A DNA stretch of 64,000 bases from NCBI GenBank assembly GCA_030834905.1, contig JAUQWZ010000023.1, positions 81,832-145,831 on the forward strand, in the 5' to 3' direction. A program made the position numbers and the translations under genes. This DNA is from Aggregatilineales bacterium. Lineage in GTDB: Bacteria; Chloroflexota; Anaerolineae; Aggregatilineales; Phototrophicaceae. Below, piece by piece: positions 33,700 to 43,440 of the stretch. How positions within the stretch are numbered: position 1 is the stretch's first letter; every line of letters begins with the position of its first letter. The notes below the pieces were generated by a model. That model searched no databases and was not told the origin of the DNA. It worked only from the letters and a program-made list of their open reading frames with translations.

Positions 33700-34782
33700 T
33701 TACCGGGGCATGACGCAGATCGTGACTCTGTCGGCGACTGCCGCCGGACATTCGCGCCGTTCATCATCGGCAGCGCTGTCCACGACAAAATTGGCAAGCC
33801 AGAAGGCAACGTTGGACGCCAGATGAAGCTGGGCGATCTGGTCGCATGGCTCCGGCGGCGCGGCGCTGGCGTTATCGCTGGTGAACAAGACGCACTGACC
33901 GGGCGCGAGCTGCCCGATATTCGCCGGGGTGGGCGGGTTTCCAAACAGCCCGGGGTCGCCCACCTGAACCGGCAGCCCGGCGATGGACAGGTTAGGGTTG
34001 TAGTTAAGAATCGTCGTTTGTCCGGTCGGCATCCACTTGTCCAGCGACCGGTTGATGACCGCAAAGGCGTCGGTAGTGTAGGTGAAATACACATAAGAGG
34101 TGATTTCGCTGGCAGCCCCGCCCGCCGTGACATAGGCTTCACAACGCAGCGGCTGATCCTGCGTTCCCACCGGCGCGGCATCGCACGAGGCGCGTTCGAC
34201 GCCGTTTTCGATGACGCTGAAGCGTACCACGCCGTTGGCAGTCGTCCAGAAATGCTCCTGCGGATTATTGGTTGTCAGCCAGCGCGTGGACGCACAGCCA
34301 GCAACATCCTTCGCCGCGCCCCGGCTGATCGACCAGACCTGCCCACAGTCGCCCGGGGCAAGCGCGCCCGTCCAGCGTGACGCCGCGAATGAAGCCGACG
34401 CGCCTTCGGTCGCCGTGAAGATCAGACCGCCGATATTGACCGGCGCGCCGGACAGGTTGACCAGCGTCAAATCGTTGTCGTCGTAGACCAGGACGATGTT
34501 GGACGTGCGCAGCACCGTCACGTCTACCGGCGTGCCCGGCGCAGCCGATGCTCCCGCCTCAAGCGATTGAGCGCCGACTGTATTTTCGGGCAGACCGGAT
34601 GCCGCTTCCCAGCGTACCGGCGTCTGATTCCCCAGGGTTAGCCCGGCGCGGTTGAGCGCTGCTGCTGCCTGCGGTACATTCAGACCAATGATCACCGGCA
34701 CAGACACTGCTTCCTGAGCCGATAAACCGACCGACGCCGGCAGACACAAGAGCAGCAATACAATGATACTGAGTCGTTTCAT
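33700..34782 (-). CDS. Secreted PASTA-domain protein
   Basis: A 360-residue protein with signal peptide MKRLSIIVLLLLCLPASVGL. It has one PASTA-like domain at about residues 24-92 (VPVIIGLNVPQAAAALNRAG to GTPVDVTVLR). The remaining C-terminal region (from NIVLVYDDNDLTLVNLSGAP) is beta-rich, contains paired cysteines and is not recognised. PASTA domains often bind peptidoglycan or act as spacers. The ATG at 34782 with AGGGAGA upstream is preferred over an earlier in-frame ATG at 34869. It is divergent from the GH43-like gene. Confidence 0.8.
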   Translation of the reverse strand: MKRLSIIVLLLLCLPASVGLSAQEAVSVPVIIGLNVPQAAAALNRAGLTLGNQTPVRWEAASGLPENTVGAQSLEAGASAAPGTPVDVTVLRTSNIVLVYDDNDLTLVNLSGAPVNIGGLIFTATEGASASFAASRWTGALAPGDCGQVWSISRGAAKDVAGCASTRWLTTNNPQEHFWTTANGVVRFSVIENGVERASCDAAPVGTQDQPLRCEAYVTAGGAASEITSYVYFTYTTDAFAVINRSLDKWMPTGQTTILNYNPNLSIAGLPVQVGDPGLFGNPPTPANIGQLAPGQCVLFTSDNASAAPPEPCDQIAQLHLASNVAFWLANFVVDSAADDERRECPAAVADRVTICVMPR

Positions 34783-34934
34783 GCCAATCTCCCTGCAATA
34801 CGCGGACAATATAGTATAGTTCGCTGAAAACCAAAATCGCCTGTTGAAACGCTGGTTCATATAAAACAACGTTTTATGCAGGATTTTGTTACACTGCGAT
34901 TAGAAGCGAAGCGCCAGAATATTGGGGGCAAATC

Positions 34935-35810
34935 ATGCTGACGAACAGCGATATCAACATCCGTGACCCGTTTGTGCTGCCAGTCGTGGCAGAGAAGCAG
35001 TATTACCTGTATGGCACCACCGGCGCGCAGACCTGGACAGGTTTGGCATCGGGTTTTGACTGCTACACGGGCACAGATTTGCAGCACTGGGAAGGACCAT
35101 TCCCGGCATTCCGTCCGCCGGTGGGATTCTGGTCTGACCGCAATTTCTGGGCACCTGAAGTGCATGTTTACCACGGACGCCACTATATGTTCGCCAGCTT
35201 CAAGGCTGAAGGAGTCTGCCGGGGGACGCAGATTCTGGCTGCCGAGCGTCCGCAGGGTCCTTTCCTGCCCATCAGCGAGGGTCCGGTGACGCCGAGCGAT
35301 TGGGAAAGTCTGGATGGAACGCTGTTCGTGGATGCTGATGACCAACCGTGGATGGTTTTTTGTCACGAGTGGGTGCAGGTTGGCGATGGTGAAATCTGCG
35401 CCCTGCGTCTGAGCGATGATCTGACAGCAGCGGCAGGGCAGCCACAGTTGTTATTCAGGGCATCCGAGGCACCCTGGGCTGTCGAGATCGCCTCAAAGAA
35501 CCGAAAAGGCTACGTCACCGACGGTCCCTGGATGCATCGACTGCCGAATGGTGATCTGCTGATGCTGTGGTCAAGTTTTGGTCAGGGTGGGTATACCATC
35601 GGCGTGGCGCGCTCAACTTCCGGCGGCGTGCTGGGACCATGGCAGCAGCTGCCTGAGCCGCTGTACACCGGAAATGGCGGTCACTGTATGGTGTTTCGCG
35701 GCTTCGATGGTCAACTGCTGCTGGCGCTGCACCGCCCTAACGCAACCCCGGAGGAGCGCCCGCAGTTTGTCGCCCTGCGCGAGAACGAGTCATCAATAGA
35801 GATCGCCTGA
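34935..35810 (+). CDS. GH43-like five-bladed propeller glycosidase
   Basis: A 291-residue protein with the GH43 propeller. INIRDPFVLP holds the catalytic base Asp, NFWAPEVHVYHGRHYM is the second blade, and SLDGTLFVDADDQPWMVF holds the pKa-tuning Asp. The general acid position reads YVTDGPWMHRL, with Asp where most GH43 enzymes have Glu-Gly-Pro, a form I believe occurs in some subfamilies. No signal peptide is present, so it is cytoplasmic. GGGGG lies before the ATG. Activity is probably on arabinosyl, xylosyl or galactosyl side chains. The GH78 and GH35 genes nearby favour a pectic or arabinogalactan substrate. It precedes the LacI gene on the same strand. Confidence 0.82.
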   Translation: MLTNSDINIRDPFVLPVVAEKQYYLYGTTGAQTWTGLASGFDCYTGTDLQHWEGPFPAFRPPVGFWSDRNFWAPEVHVYHGRHYMFASFKAEGVCRGTQILAAERPQGPFLPISEGPVTPSDWESLDGTLFVDADDQPWMVFCHEWVQVGDGEICALRLSDDLTAAAGQPQLLFRASEAPWAVEIASKNRKGYVTDGPWMHRLPNGDLLMLWSSFGQGGYTIGVARSTSGGVLGPWQQLPEPLYTGNGGHCMVFRGFDGQLLLALHRPNATPEERPQFVALRENESSIEIA

Positions 35811-35859
35811 AAATTCCAGCGTCGTTTTAGCCAGTAAAGCAAAATCAGTTCCGAACTGC

Positions 35860-35888
35860 TTGACGTAGTTCGGAATTTGTTTTACAGT
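35860..35888 (+). promoter_or_regulatory. Sigma-70-type promoter of the second LacI locus
   Basis: TTGACG (35860-35865) and TACAGT (35883-35888) are separated by 17 bases. The predicted start of transcription falls at about 35895, next to the operator at 35898-35913. Confidence 0.6.
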
Positions 35889-35897
35889 GTATTCACA

Positions 35898-35913
35898 CGT
35901 GTCAATTGACACG
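35898..35913. promoter_or_regulatory. LacI-family operator (AT-centred)
   Basis: CGTGTCAATTGACACG is a perfect 16-base palindrome covering the likely transcription start of the regulator gene. I found no second copy in the locus, so one operator may control the whole regulator-transporter-rhamnosidase transcript. Confidence 0.75.
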
Positions 35914-35946
35914 ATAAAATTGAATTTATAAACAGTAGTGCATTTT

Positions 35947-36966
35947 ATGAAAAGACCGACCCAAAAAGATGTGGCGCTTAGGGCAGGTGTTTCTCGCTCG
36001 ACCGTGTCCTATGTGCTCAACGACCAGACCCAACTGAAGATCCCCATTTCTGACGAAACCCGGCAGCGAGTCATGCAGGCGATTGCTGATCTCGGCTACG
36101 AACCGGATGCGCGGGCGCAGTCTCTGCGACGGGGATCAACCAACATTGTGGGCGTGATCATCCCCGTCATCCAAAACCCGTTCTTCTGGCAAATTCTGAC
36201 CGGCATCTCTGACGCGCTGCGGGAAGCCAGTTACAGCCTCCATTTGTTCCACAATCCACAGGATTTGAAGCAGGGAGCCTACACCGTCCGCGAATTAGCG
36301 CGCCAGCGCGTGGATGGTTTCATTCTGCTGGCAGCCGTCAAATACCTGCTGCCTACGCTGACCGAACACCTGCGAAATTCCGGGCAGCCAATCGTTGAAA
36401 TCACGGCAACTGAAGCCGAGTTCGATCATGTCATCCACAGCTATTCCAGCGGCACCTACGCGCTCATGGATCATCTGCTTGAAATGGGACACCGGCGAAT
36501 CGGCTTCATCTACGGGGTCACGCAGGAAGTGCAGGGGCTGGATCGCCTGCTCGCCTATCGTCAGGTGCTGCACGAAACCGGACTGACTGACAGCCGTCGC
36601 TTTGAAGCCCGGTGCAGCGATCAGTTGGAAGATGCTTATCAGGCTGCCTACACCCTGCTCAGCCAACCAGATCGTCCGACAGCGCTGCTGGTCATCAACG
36701 ATATGCTGGCGATAGCCGTGATGCGTGCCGCCAGTGACCTGGGACTGGCTATTCCGGACGATCTGTCGGTTGCCGGTTTCGACGACATTTCGTTTTCCAG
36801 CTACACCTTTCCACGCCTCACGACCGTCTCTGGAATGGCGGAAAGCAGCGGACGTGATGCGGTGCGGCTGCTGCTCGGTCGCTTCGCGGAACCCGATCTT
36901 CCTCAGCAGGTGACCTCGGCGGAGGGGCGGCTTATCGTTCGCGAGTCAACGGGTCCGGCTCGGTGA
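35947..36966 (+). CDS. LacI-family transcriptional regulator
   Basis: A 339-residue repressor. The helix-turn-helix reads RPTQKDVALRAGVSRSTVSY, the hinge RVMQAIADLGYEPDARAQSL, and the effector domain ends EGRLIVRESTG. ATG 35947 is preferred to the GTG 9 bases upstream; the ribosome site is weak. A palindromic operator over its own promoter indicates autoregulation. Because the permeases, binding protein and rhamnosidase follow on the same strand, it likely controls them in response to a rhamnose- or galactose-containing sugar. Confidence 0.93.
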   Translation: MKRPTQKDVALRAGVSRSTVSYVLNDQTQLKIPISDETRQRVMQAIADLGYEPDARAQSLRRGSTNIVGVIIPVIQNPFFWQILTGISDALREASYSLHLFHNPQDLKQGAYTVRELARQRVDGFILLAAVKYLLPTLTEHLRNSGQPIVEITATEAEFDHVIHSYSSGTYALMDHLLEMGHRRIGFIYGVTQEVQGLDRLLAYRQVLHETGLTDSRRFEARCSDQLEDAYQAAYTLLSQPDRPTALLVINDMLAIAVMRAASDLGLAIPDDLSVAGFDDISFSSYTFPRLTTVSGMAESSGRDAVRLLLGRFAEPDLPQQVTSAEGRLIVRESTGPAR

Positions 36967-37073
36967 ACGGCGAAAGGGCAAGGAAAACGTCCAGCATCGG
37001 AACTTAAATTGTGGCAGCGCAGGTTTTACAGAACAGCTTATTCGGGGAATCAAGATGAAAAGGAAGTTTCCTG

Positions 37074-38042
37074 GTGCGTAACACGTCCGGCATCATCAAC
37101 CTTTTCAGGCGCAACGTCGTCGCATATATGTTCCTCCTGCCGTGGCTCGTGGGATTCTTCATCCTTACGGTTTACCCGATGGGTTACTCACTGGTGCTCA
37201 GTTTCACCGATTATGACTTCACCCAGCCCAATTCGACCCAGTGGATCGGGCTGGGCAATTATCTGAAGATGTTCGGGTCAGTATTCGGGATGACTGAGTT
37301 CACCGCCCCCACGGGCGAACTCATGCGCGTGGATCCGTACTACATAAAGTCGCTGTCGGTGACGTTCACCTATGTGTTCGTGTCTGTGCCGCTGAAGCTG
37401 GTTTTCGCGCTTGGCGTGGCGATGCTGATGAACCAGAAACTGCGCTTTGTGCCGTTCTACCGCGCTGTGTACTACATCCCGACGCTCCTCGGCGGCTCAA
37501 TCGCTATCGCGGTGCTTTGGCGGAAGCTGTTTGAGCGCGACGGCTTGATCAACGGCGTGCTGGCAGCCATCGGCTTTACCGATCTCCCTGCCTGGATAAC
37601 CAGTCCTAATTACGCCCTCGGGACGCTTATTCTGCTGTCAGTCTGGCAGTTCGGCTCATCGATGATCATCTTCCTGGCGGGGTTGAAGCAGATTCCGCAG
37701 GAGTATTACGACGCGGCGAGCGTGGACGGCGCGGGCAAAGTGCAGCAGTTTATAGCCATCACCATACCGCTGCTGTCGCCGGTCATTCTGTTCAATCTGG
37801 TCATACAGATGATCGGCGCGTTCCAGGCGTTCACGCAGGCATATATCATCGGCGGCGGCAGGGGCGGCGTGCTCAACTCGACGCTGTTCTATACCCTTCA
37901 CATGTACATTCAGGGATGGGCATACCACGAACTGGGGTATGCGTCCGCCATGGCGTGGGTGCTGCTGCTCATTATCGGCGTGCTGACTGCGATTGTCTTT
38001 AAATCATCGAGATGGTGGGTGGATTATGGTGTTGGAGAATAA
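37074..38042 (+). CDS. Carbohydrate ABC transporter permease (MalF type)
   Basis: A 322-residue CUT1-family permease with NVVAYMFLLPWLVGFFILTV as first span and the EAA loop PQEYYDAASVDGAGKVQQFI. The start is GTG at 37074 with AAGGAAG upstream. It overlaps the next permease by 17 bases. A periplasmic loop between spans 1 and 2 (GMTEFTAPTGELMRVDPYY) is longer than in the GH66 locus transporter. Confidence 0.92.
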   Translation: MRNTSGIINLFRRNVVAYMFLLPWLVGFFILTVYPMGYSLVLSFTDYDFTQPNSTQWIGLGNYLKMFGSVFGMTEFTAPTGELMRVDPYYIKSLSVTFTYVFVSVPLKLVFALGVAMLMNQKLRFVPFYRAVYYIPTLLGGSIAIAVLWRKLFERDGLINGVLAAIGFTDLPAWITSPNYALGTLILLSVWQFGSSMIIFLAGLKQIPQEYYDAASVDGAGKVQQFIAITIPLLSPVILFNLVIQMIGAFQAFTQAYIIGGGRGGVLNSTLFYTLHMYIQGWAYHELGYASAMAWVLLLIIGVLTAIVFKSSRWWVDYGVGE

Positions 38043-38889
38043 CGGTAAAGCCGCGACGTTAGTACGCCATGGTTTGACCCATGCGTTCATCATCATCCTG
38101 GGCGTGGCGATGATCTACCCCATCCTCTGGATGGTGATCAGTTCGTTTAAGCCCAACAATATGATTTTCAGCGACCCGGGGCTGATACCGAAGGCTTTGA
38201 CGATTGAAAACTACATCTCCGGGTGGCGCGGCTACGCGGGCACGACTTTCGGGACGTTTTTCTTTAATTCGCTCGTCATGTGCGCTATCGCCGTCGTCGG
38301 CAACGTGATCTCCTGCTCTATGGCGGCGTATGCCTTCGCGCGGCTCAAATTCGTGGGCAGGGGCGTCTGGTTCGCGCTGATGATGATCACGCTGATGCTG
38401 CCGGGTCATGTCACGCTGGTGCCGCGCTATATCATGTTCAACTCCTTCGGCTGGGTGGGTTCCTATCTCCCGATACTCGCGCCGAAATTCCTCGCGACCG
38501 ATGCCTTCTTCGTGTTCCTGCTGGTGCAGTTCATGCGCGGTCTGCCCAGAGAGATCGAAGAGGCGGCGATCATCGACGGGTGCAGCAAGCTGGGGGTGTA
38601 TTTGCGAATCGTCATTCCGCTGGCGACCCCGGCTCTGGTGACCACAGCGCTGTTCACGTTTCTGTGGACTTGGGACGACTTTTTCAACCAACTGCTGTAC
38701 CTCACCACGCCGGCAAGTTTCACTGTATCAAGGGCATTGCGCACATTTGTCGGCGACGCGGGCGCGGTATCCAACTGGGGCGGCGCGCTGGCGATGTCAA
38801 CGCTGTCTGTAGTTCCCGCCTTTATCCTGTTCTTCGCCTTGCAGAAATACTTTGTTCAGGGTATCGCGACCACAGGCATAAAGGGCTAG
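38026..38889 (+). CDS. Carbohydrate ABC transporter permease (MalG type)
   Basis: A 287-residue partner permease with six spans. The EAA loop is PREIEEAAIIDGCSKLGVYL and the C-terminus is KYFVQGIATTGIKG. The ATG at 38026, inside the end of the previous gene, is the likely start; an in-frame GTG-type start further upstream lacks support. No ATPase gene follows, so a shared ATPase from elsewhere is needed. Confidence 0.92.
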   Translation: MVLENNGKAATLVRHGLTHAFIIILGVAMIYPILWMVISSFKPNNMIFSDPGLIPKALTIENYISGWRGYAGTTFGTFFFNSLVMCAIAVVGNVISCSMAAYAFARLKFVGRGVWFALMMITLMLPGHVTLVPRYIMFNSFGWVGSYLPILAPKFLATDAFFVFLLVQFMRGLPREIEEAAIIDGCSKLGVYLRIVIPLATPALVTTALFTFLWTWDDFFNQLLYLTTPASFTVSRALRTFVGDAGAVSNWGGALAMSTLSVVPAFILFFALQKYFVQGIATTGIKG

Positions 38890-38985
38890 CGCTATGACAG
38901 GAGAGAATGATTATGAAATGACAATCGGTGACGTTTTTCGGATCTGCCCGCTGAAACTTTAAACTGCTATAGAAACAGGAGCCTT

Positions 38986-40302
38986 ATGATGAAAAAAATT
39001 CACAGAATTACGCTCATGGCGCTGCTGGCGCTGCTGCTGCTGGCGTCCATTCTGCCGGTAGGAGCGCAGACCGACGCTGACGCGCTTCCGCCTTACACGG
39101 GTGGTCCCGCTGAAATTCGCATGGGTTGGTGGGGCAACGATGACCGCGCTGCCAGAACGCTGGCGGTTATCGAGCTGTTCGAAGCGGCGTATCCCGATAT
39201 CAGCGTCATCGGCGAGCCTAACGGCGGCACGCCTGACCATTTCCAGATTATCGATACGCAGCTAGCGGGTAACAATGCCCCGGACATCATCCAGTTCGGT
39301 GGCAACTGGCCCGATTACCAGCAGTATCTGGAGCCTCTCAATGATTATCTGGGCGAGCAGCTTCTGATCAACACTGCCGAACTGTTTGACCAGTCGGCGC
39401 TGGTTCCCGCGACGGCGGCTGATGACAACCTCTATGCCGTAAGCCTCGGCACCAACACACTCGTACTCATCTACAACAAGACGATGATCGAGGCGGCAGG
39501 GGTTGACCTCCCTGAGGACAACATGACCTGGGAAGCGCTGATCGATTATGGGACGGCGCTGAAGGAGAATCTCCCCGAAGGGGTCGCGCCGTTCGTGGAC
39601 AACAGCATGAACCAGGCGAATTACCTCAGCTATTTCTACACGCAGCAGGGGACTGATATCTGGACGCTGGACGACGGCGGCACCTCCTACGCGACGGTTG
39701 ACTCCGCCCGCGCATGGCTGCAAATGTGGGCGGATATGCGCGCCGAAGGACTGGTACCGGACGCCGAAACCACCTACACTTACACCGAAGACGGTCCCGA
39801 CAGCTCGGCGCTGGTAGCGGGCGAGGCAGCTATCGGCTTGGTCTGGAGCAATCAGGCGGCAGCTTATCAGGCGGCAATGACCGACGAGATTGGCATCACG
39901 ACGCTGCCGGTGGGCGGCGAAGATTCATACGTCATCCAGATGAGCCAGTACCTGGGCATGAACAACGCCAGCCAGAATAAGGAAGCGGCGGCGCTGTTCA
40001 TCAATTTCTTTGTCACCAGCCCTGAGGCGGGCGCGATCCTGGAAACCAACCGCGGCGTGCCTTCTTCGCCAGTGGTGCGCCAGGCTATCGCCGAGAGCGC
40101 CACCGCGACTGACGCGGCTGTTTACGGGATTTACGAAGCGGTCGCTGATCGCATGATCCCGCAGGGTCCGAACCTCCCGAACGACCAGGAATTTGTGAAC
40201 GAGCTTGAGCTGATCGGTCAGCAGGTCGCCTATGGAGAGAGCACCGTTGATCAGGCGGCAGAGGATCTTCAGGCATTGATCGAGCGTCTGGCAGTTAAGT
40301 AA
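38986..40302 (+). CDS. Extracellular sugar-binding protein of ABC transporter
   Basis: A 438-residue family 1 solute-binding protein. The signal peptide is MMKKIHRITLMALLALLLLA, ending near VGAQ. EIRMGWWGNDDRAARTLAVI starts the fold, and APDIIQFGGNWPDYQQYLEP and AVSLGTNTLVLIYNKTMIEA are typical. AGGAGCC lies before the start (ATG 38986 or 38989). It captures the oligosaccharide taken in by the two permeases upstream. About 95 bases separate it from the permease. Confidence 0.92.
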   Translation: MMKKIHRITLMALLALLLLASILPVGAQTDADALPPYTGGPAEIRMGWWGNDDRAARTLAVIELFEAAYPDISVIGEPNGGTPDHFQIIDTQLAGNNAPDIIQFGGNWPDYQQYLEPLNDYLGEQLLINTAELFDQSALVPATAADDNLYAVSLGTNTLVLIYNKTMIEAAGVDLPEDNMTWEALIDYGTALKENLPEGVAPFVDNSMNQANYLSYFYTQQGTDIWTLDDGGTSYATVDSARAWLQMWADMRAEGLVPDAETTYTYTEDGPDSSALVAGEAAIGLVWSNQAAAYQAAMTDEIGITTLPVGGEDSYVIQMSQYLGMNNASQNKEAAALFINFFVTSPEAGAILETNRGVPSSPVVRQAIAESATATDAAVYGIYEAVADRMIPQGPNLPNDQEFVNELELIGQQVAYGESTVDQAAEDLQALIERLAVK

Positions 40303-40326
40303 AATCCAGCCTCAGAAGCAGTACCA

Positions 40327-40356
40327 CAAAGGCGGGGGCATTTGCTCCCGCCTTTG
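40327..40356 (+). terminator. Hairpin between binding protein and GH78 genes
   Basis: CAAAGGCGGG and CCCGCCTTTG form a perfect 10-base stem with a 10-base loop, 25 bases after the binding-protein stop. There is no strong T run, so partial termination or mRNA protection is as likely as full termination. Confidence 0.6.
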
Positions 40357-40483
40357 CAGCGCATTACAGAGGCTGGAAGCGCCCCGGTTTCGGCGCGACT
40401 GGCGTTCAGGCGCGAATCAGTGGCACCAGCAGGATCAGCCTATGCCTGGTGAGGAAATTCGGACTCTATCGGTGAGATAAACT

Positions 40484-43153
40484 GTGAAGATAACCTGTCT
40501 CAAAACCAACCACATCGTCAACCCTCTTGGCTACGCCATCGAAAAACCAACCTTTTCCTGGATCGTTGAGGATACCGGCGACTCAGTGCAGACTGGCGCG
40601 GCGGTCATGGTCAGCCGTGATCGTGACTTCGAGCATATCATCTTCGACAGCGGCAGAGTTTCCGGGCGCGGCATCGACAGCCTTGCCTACCGCCCGCCGA
40701 TCACGCTCCAGCCGCGCACGCGCTATTTCTGGAAGGTCAGGGTGTGGGGCGAAACAGAAAGCGCCGAAAGCGACGTCGCCTGGTTTGAGACAGCCAGGCT
40801 GGACGAAGACTGGCAGGCGGCGTGGATCACCCCCGATGATGATGACAACCGGCGGCACCCGATTTTGTACCGGCAGTTCGAGCTTCCGTCACCGGCTGTC
40901 TTGGCGCGGGCGTACATCTGCGGTCTTGGGCTGTATCACTTTGAACTGAACGGAAACAAGGTCGGCGACGAACATCTCACGCCCTACTGCAACGCCTACG
41001 ATCAGTGGATTCAGTACCAGACCTTCGACATCACCGATCAGCTAACCGTGGGATCGAATCTGGTGTCGGTGATGCTCGGCAGCGGTTGGTACAAGGGACG
41101 ATATGGCGCTAACGGCGGCAGCCTGGAGTTTTATGGAGATCGGTTTGCGCTGATCTGCGAGCTGCATATCACTCTGGAAGATGGGAGCGAGTTGATCATC
41201 GTCACCGATCCATCATGGAAGGCGCAGCCTTCTCCGGTCATCGAGAGCGACATCTTCGACGGTGAGACTTACGACGCCCGGATCGGGAAAGTTCTGCCCG
41301 CGCCAGCCGGGTCTTTGGCGGTCAGACTAATCGACATCGACCTGAGCCGGTTAGAAGCGCGCAGGTCGCTTCCGGTGTGTATCAACGAAGAAATCAAGCC
41401 GGTGGCGCTGATCCACACGCCTGCCGGTGAGACGGTGCTGGACATGGGACAGAACATGACCGGCTGGCTTCGCTTCAGAACCCGCGCGCCCGCTGGAACT
41501 CGCATCCATCTCCAGTTCGGCGAAGTGCTGCAAGACGGTAATTTCTTCCGCGATAACCTGCGGACGGCAAAAGCTGAATATATCTATATTGCTGATGGCA
41601 GCGATGCAACTGCCGAGCCGTATTTCACCTTTTACGGCTTCCGGTACGTCAAAATCTCCGGCTGGGTTGGCGCGCTTAACCTTGAGGATTTCACCGGCTG
41701 CGTGGTGTATTCGCGGATGGATGCTATCGGCGAGATCGAGACGTCGAGCGAGAAGGTCAACCAGCTTGTCAGGAATGTGATGTGGGGGCAGAAGGGCAAC
41801 TTCCTCGACATTCCAACCGACTGCCCGCAGCGCGACGAACGGCTGGGATGGACTGGTGATATTCAGGTGTTTTCGGGGACTGCCTGTTTTAATATGGACG
41901 TGAGCGCCTTCCTTTCCAAATATACCTATGACCTGGCAAAAGAGCAGGCAAAGACCGGCGGCATGGTGCCTCATATCGTGCCGATGGCAAACCTGAGCCG
42001 CGGCGGCTCCAGCGCCTGGGGCGATGCCGCGACGGTCGTGCCCTGGAATATTTATGAGTTCTACGGCGACATCGGCATTCTGGAAGCGCAGTTTGAGAGT
42101 ATGCGCGCCTGGGTCGATTACATCCGCGATATTGACGACTCCTCGGGCGGCAGGCGTCTGTGGACGGAAGGGACGCACTTTGGCGATTGGCTGGCGCTGG
42201 ACGGCGCTGATCCGGCTTCGCGCAAGGGCGGCACGCCTGAAGATTTTATCGCGTCTGCCTTCTATTATTATTCGGCGCGGCTGGTGGCGAGAGCCGCCGC
42301 GGCTCTCGGCTGCCAGCCGCAGGCGGATGCTTATGAGCGCTTGTCCGCCGAAGTGAAGGCGGCGATTCAAGCGGAATACTTCACCACGACCGGACGGTTT
42401 GCCATTCCGACGCAGACCGGCTATGTCCTGACCCTGTTCATGGATCTGGCGCCGGATGCCTACCGCGAACGGGTGAAGCGCGATCTCATCTCCCGGCTCA
42501 ATCTGGATAATACCCATCTGCGGACTGGCTTTGTTGGCACGCCCTATCTGTGTCGAGTGCTGTCAAATATCGGAGCCAATGACCTCGCTTACCAACTGCT
42601 GCTCAATGAGGATTATCCCTCATGGCTGTACGCCGTCAATCTCGGCGCGACGACTATCTGGGAACGCTGGAATTCGCTTAACCCCGACGGATCGATCAGT
42701 TCCACGAGCATGAACTCACTCAATCACTATGCCTATGGCTCGATTGTCGAGTGGATGTACCGTGATATGTGCGGGCTGAATCCATCATCAGGCGAAGATG
42801 GCATCACCGGCTTCCGCCATGCCCGAATCGCGCCCAAACCGGACAAATCGCTCCATTGGGCGCGGGCGCGTTATCGCTCGGCGGCGGGCGCCTACGAAAG
42901 CGGCTGGCGCATTGACGAAGCCGGGCATCTGACCATCAAAATCATCATCCCATTCAACGCCTCTGCCAGCGTCGTGCTGCCCGACGCCCGCATGGGCGAA
43001 ATCACAGTCAACGGCAGCGCGTTGTACGAAGGACAGCAGCGCGAAAACAGCGTGGATGTGACTCTCGGCGCAGGCAGCTACACGTTCGAGTATCCGTTTC
43101 TGGCACAGGAGATCGCGGCTGAAACCGAAGTCCGGTCGCCCGATTCGATGTGA
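40484..43153 (+). CDS. GH78 alpha-L-rhamnosidase
   Basis: An 889-residue protein with the domain order of bacterial alpha-L-rhamnosidases. An N-terminal fibronectin-like domain (NPLGYAIEKPTFSWIVED) is followed by a beta-sandwich (ARAYICGLGLYHFELNGNKV ... LGSGWYKGRYG), a second beta-domain ending FYGFRYVKISGW, then the (alpha/alpha)6 catalytic domain. The catalytic domain carries FLDIPTDCPQRDERLGWTGD, with the conserved acidic residues, and TTIWERWNSLNPDG. A C-terminal beta-domain closes it. No signal peptide, so it is cytoplasmic and inverts terminal rhamnosyl bonds of imported fragments. The start is a GTG at 40484 with GGTGAGA upstream. Confidence 0.94.
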   Translation: MKITCLKTNHIVNPLGYAIEKPTFSWIVEDTGDSVQTGAAVMVSRDRDFEHIIFDSGRVSGRGIDSLAYRPPITLQPRTRYFWKVRVWGETESAESDVAWFETARLDEDWQAAWITPDDDDNRRHPILYRQFELPSPAVLARAYICGLGLYHFELNGNKVGDEHLTPYCNAYDQWIQYQTFDITDQLTVGSNLVSVMLGSGWYKGRYGANGGSLEFYGDRFALICELHITLEDGSELIIVTDPSWKAQPSPVIESDIFDGETYDARIGKVLPAPAGSLAVRLIDIDLSRLEARRSLPVCINEEIKPVALIHTPAGETVLDMGQNMTGWLRFRTRAPAGTRIHLQFGEVLQDGNFFRDNLRTAKAEYIYIADGSDATAEPYFTFYGFRYVKISGWVGALNLEDFTGCVVYSRMDAIGEIETSSEKVNQLVRNVMWGQKGNFLDIPTDCPQRDERLGWTGDIQVFSGTACFNMDVSAFLSKYTYDLAKEQAKTGGMVPHIVPMANLSRGGSSAWGDAATVVPWNIYEFYGDIGILEAQFESMRAWVDYIRDIDDSSGGRRLWTEGTHFGDWLALDGADPASRKGGTPEDFIASAFYYYSARLVARAAAALGCQPQADAYERLSAEVKAAIQAEYFTTTGRFAIPTQTGYVLTLFMDLAPDAYRERVKRDLISRLNLDNTHLRTGFVGTPYLCRVLSNIGANDLAYQLLLNEDYPSWLYAVNLGATTIWERWNSLNPDGSISSTSMNSLNHYAYGSIVEWMYRDMCGLNPSSGEDGITGFRHARIAPKPDKSLHWARARYRSAAGAYESGWRIDEAGHLTIKIIIPFNASASVVLPDARMGEITVNGSALYEGQQRENSVDVTLGAGSYTFEYPFLAQEIAAETEVRSPDSM

Positions 43154-43171
43154 CGCCCACCCGGCAAAATC

Positions 43172-43440
43172 CTATTCGCCGGTCACGCCGGTCATTTCGA
43201 TTGATTCGACAAACCAGCGTTGTAAGACGAAATACAGCACCAGCAGCGGCAGGATATTCAAAAACGTGCCGCTCATTTTGACGGCTTCGTTCAGCCGGTC
43301 GAAAATGTTGACGGTGCCCGGTGGGTAGAGGTTCTCGTATGCCTGCGTGAATCGGGAAAGCTGCATCGGTAGGGTGGTCACGCCGCCTTCCCGATAGAGC
43401 CATTTTCGCAAAGCCCCGCCCATACCGGCGCGCGGCTCAT
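43172..43440 (-). pseudogene. Remnant of an ABC sugar permease (C-terminal end only)
   Basis: The minus-strand reading contains YENLYPPGTVNIFDRLNEAV followed by a final membrane span ILPLLVLYFVLQRWFVESIE and the tail MTGVTGE. This is the C-terminal end of a MalG/YtcP-like permease, without the five preceding spans or an EAA loop. It follows in another frame directly after the binding-protein remnant, so a deletion has joined the ends of two transporter genes. Confidence 0.75.

Noticed and set aside
41351..42517. 388-codon minus-strand frame inside GH78
   Set aside because: Antisense to conserved rhamnosidase motifs and lacks any recognisable domain.
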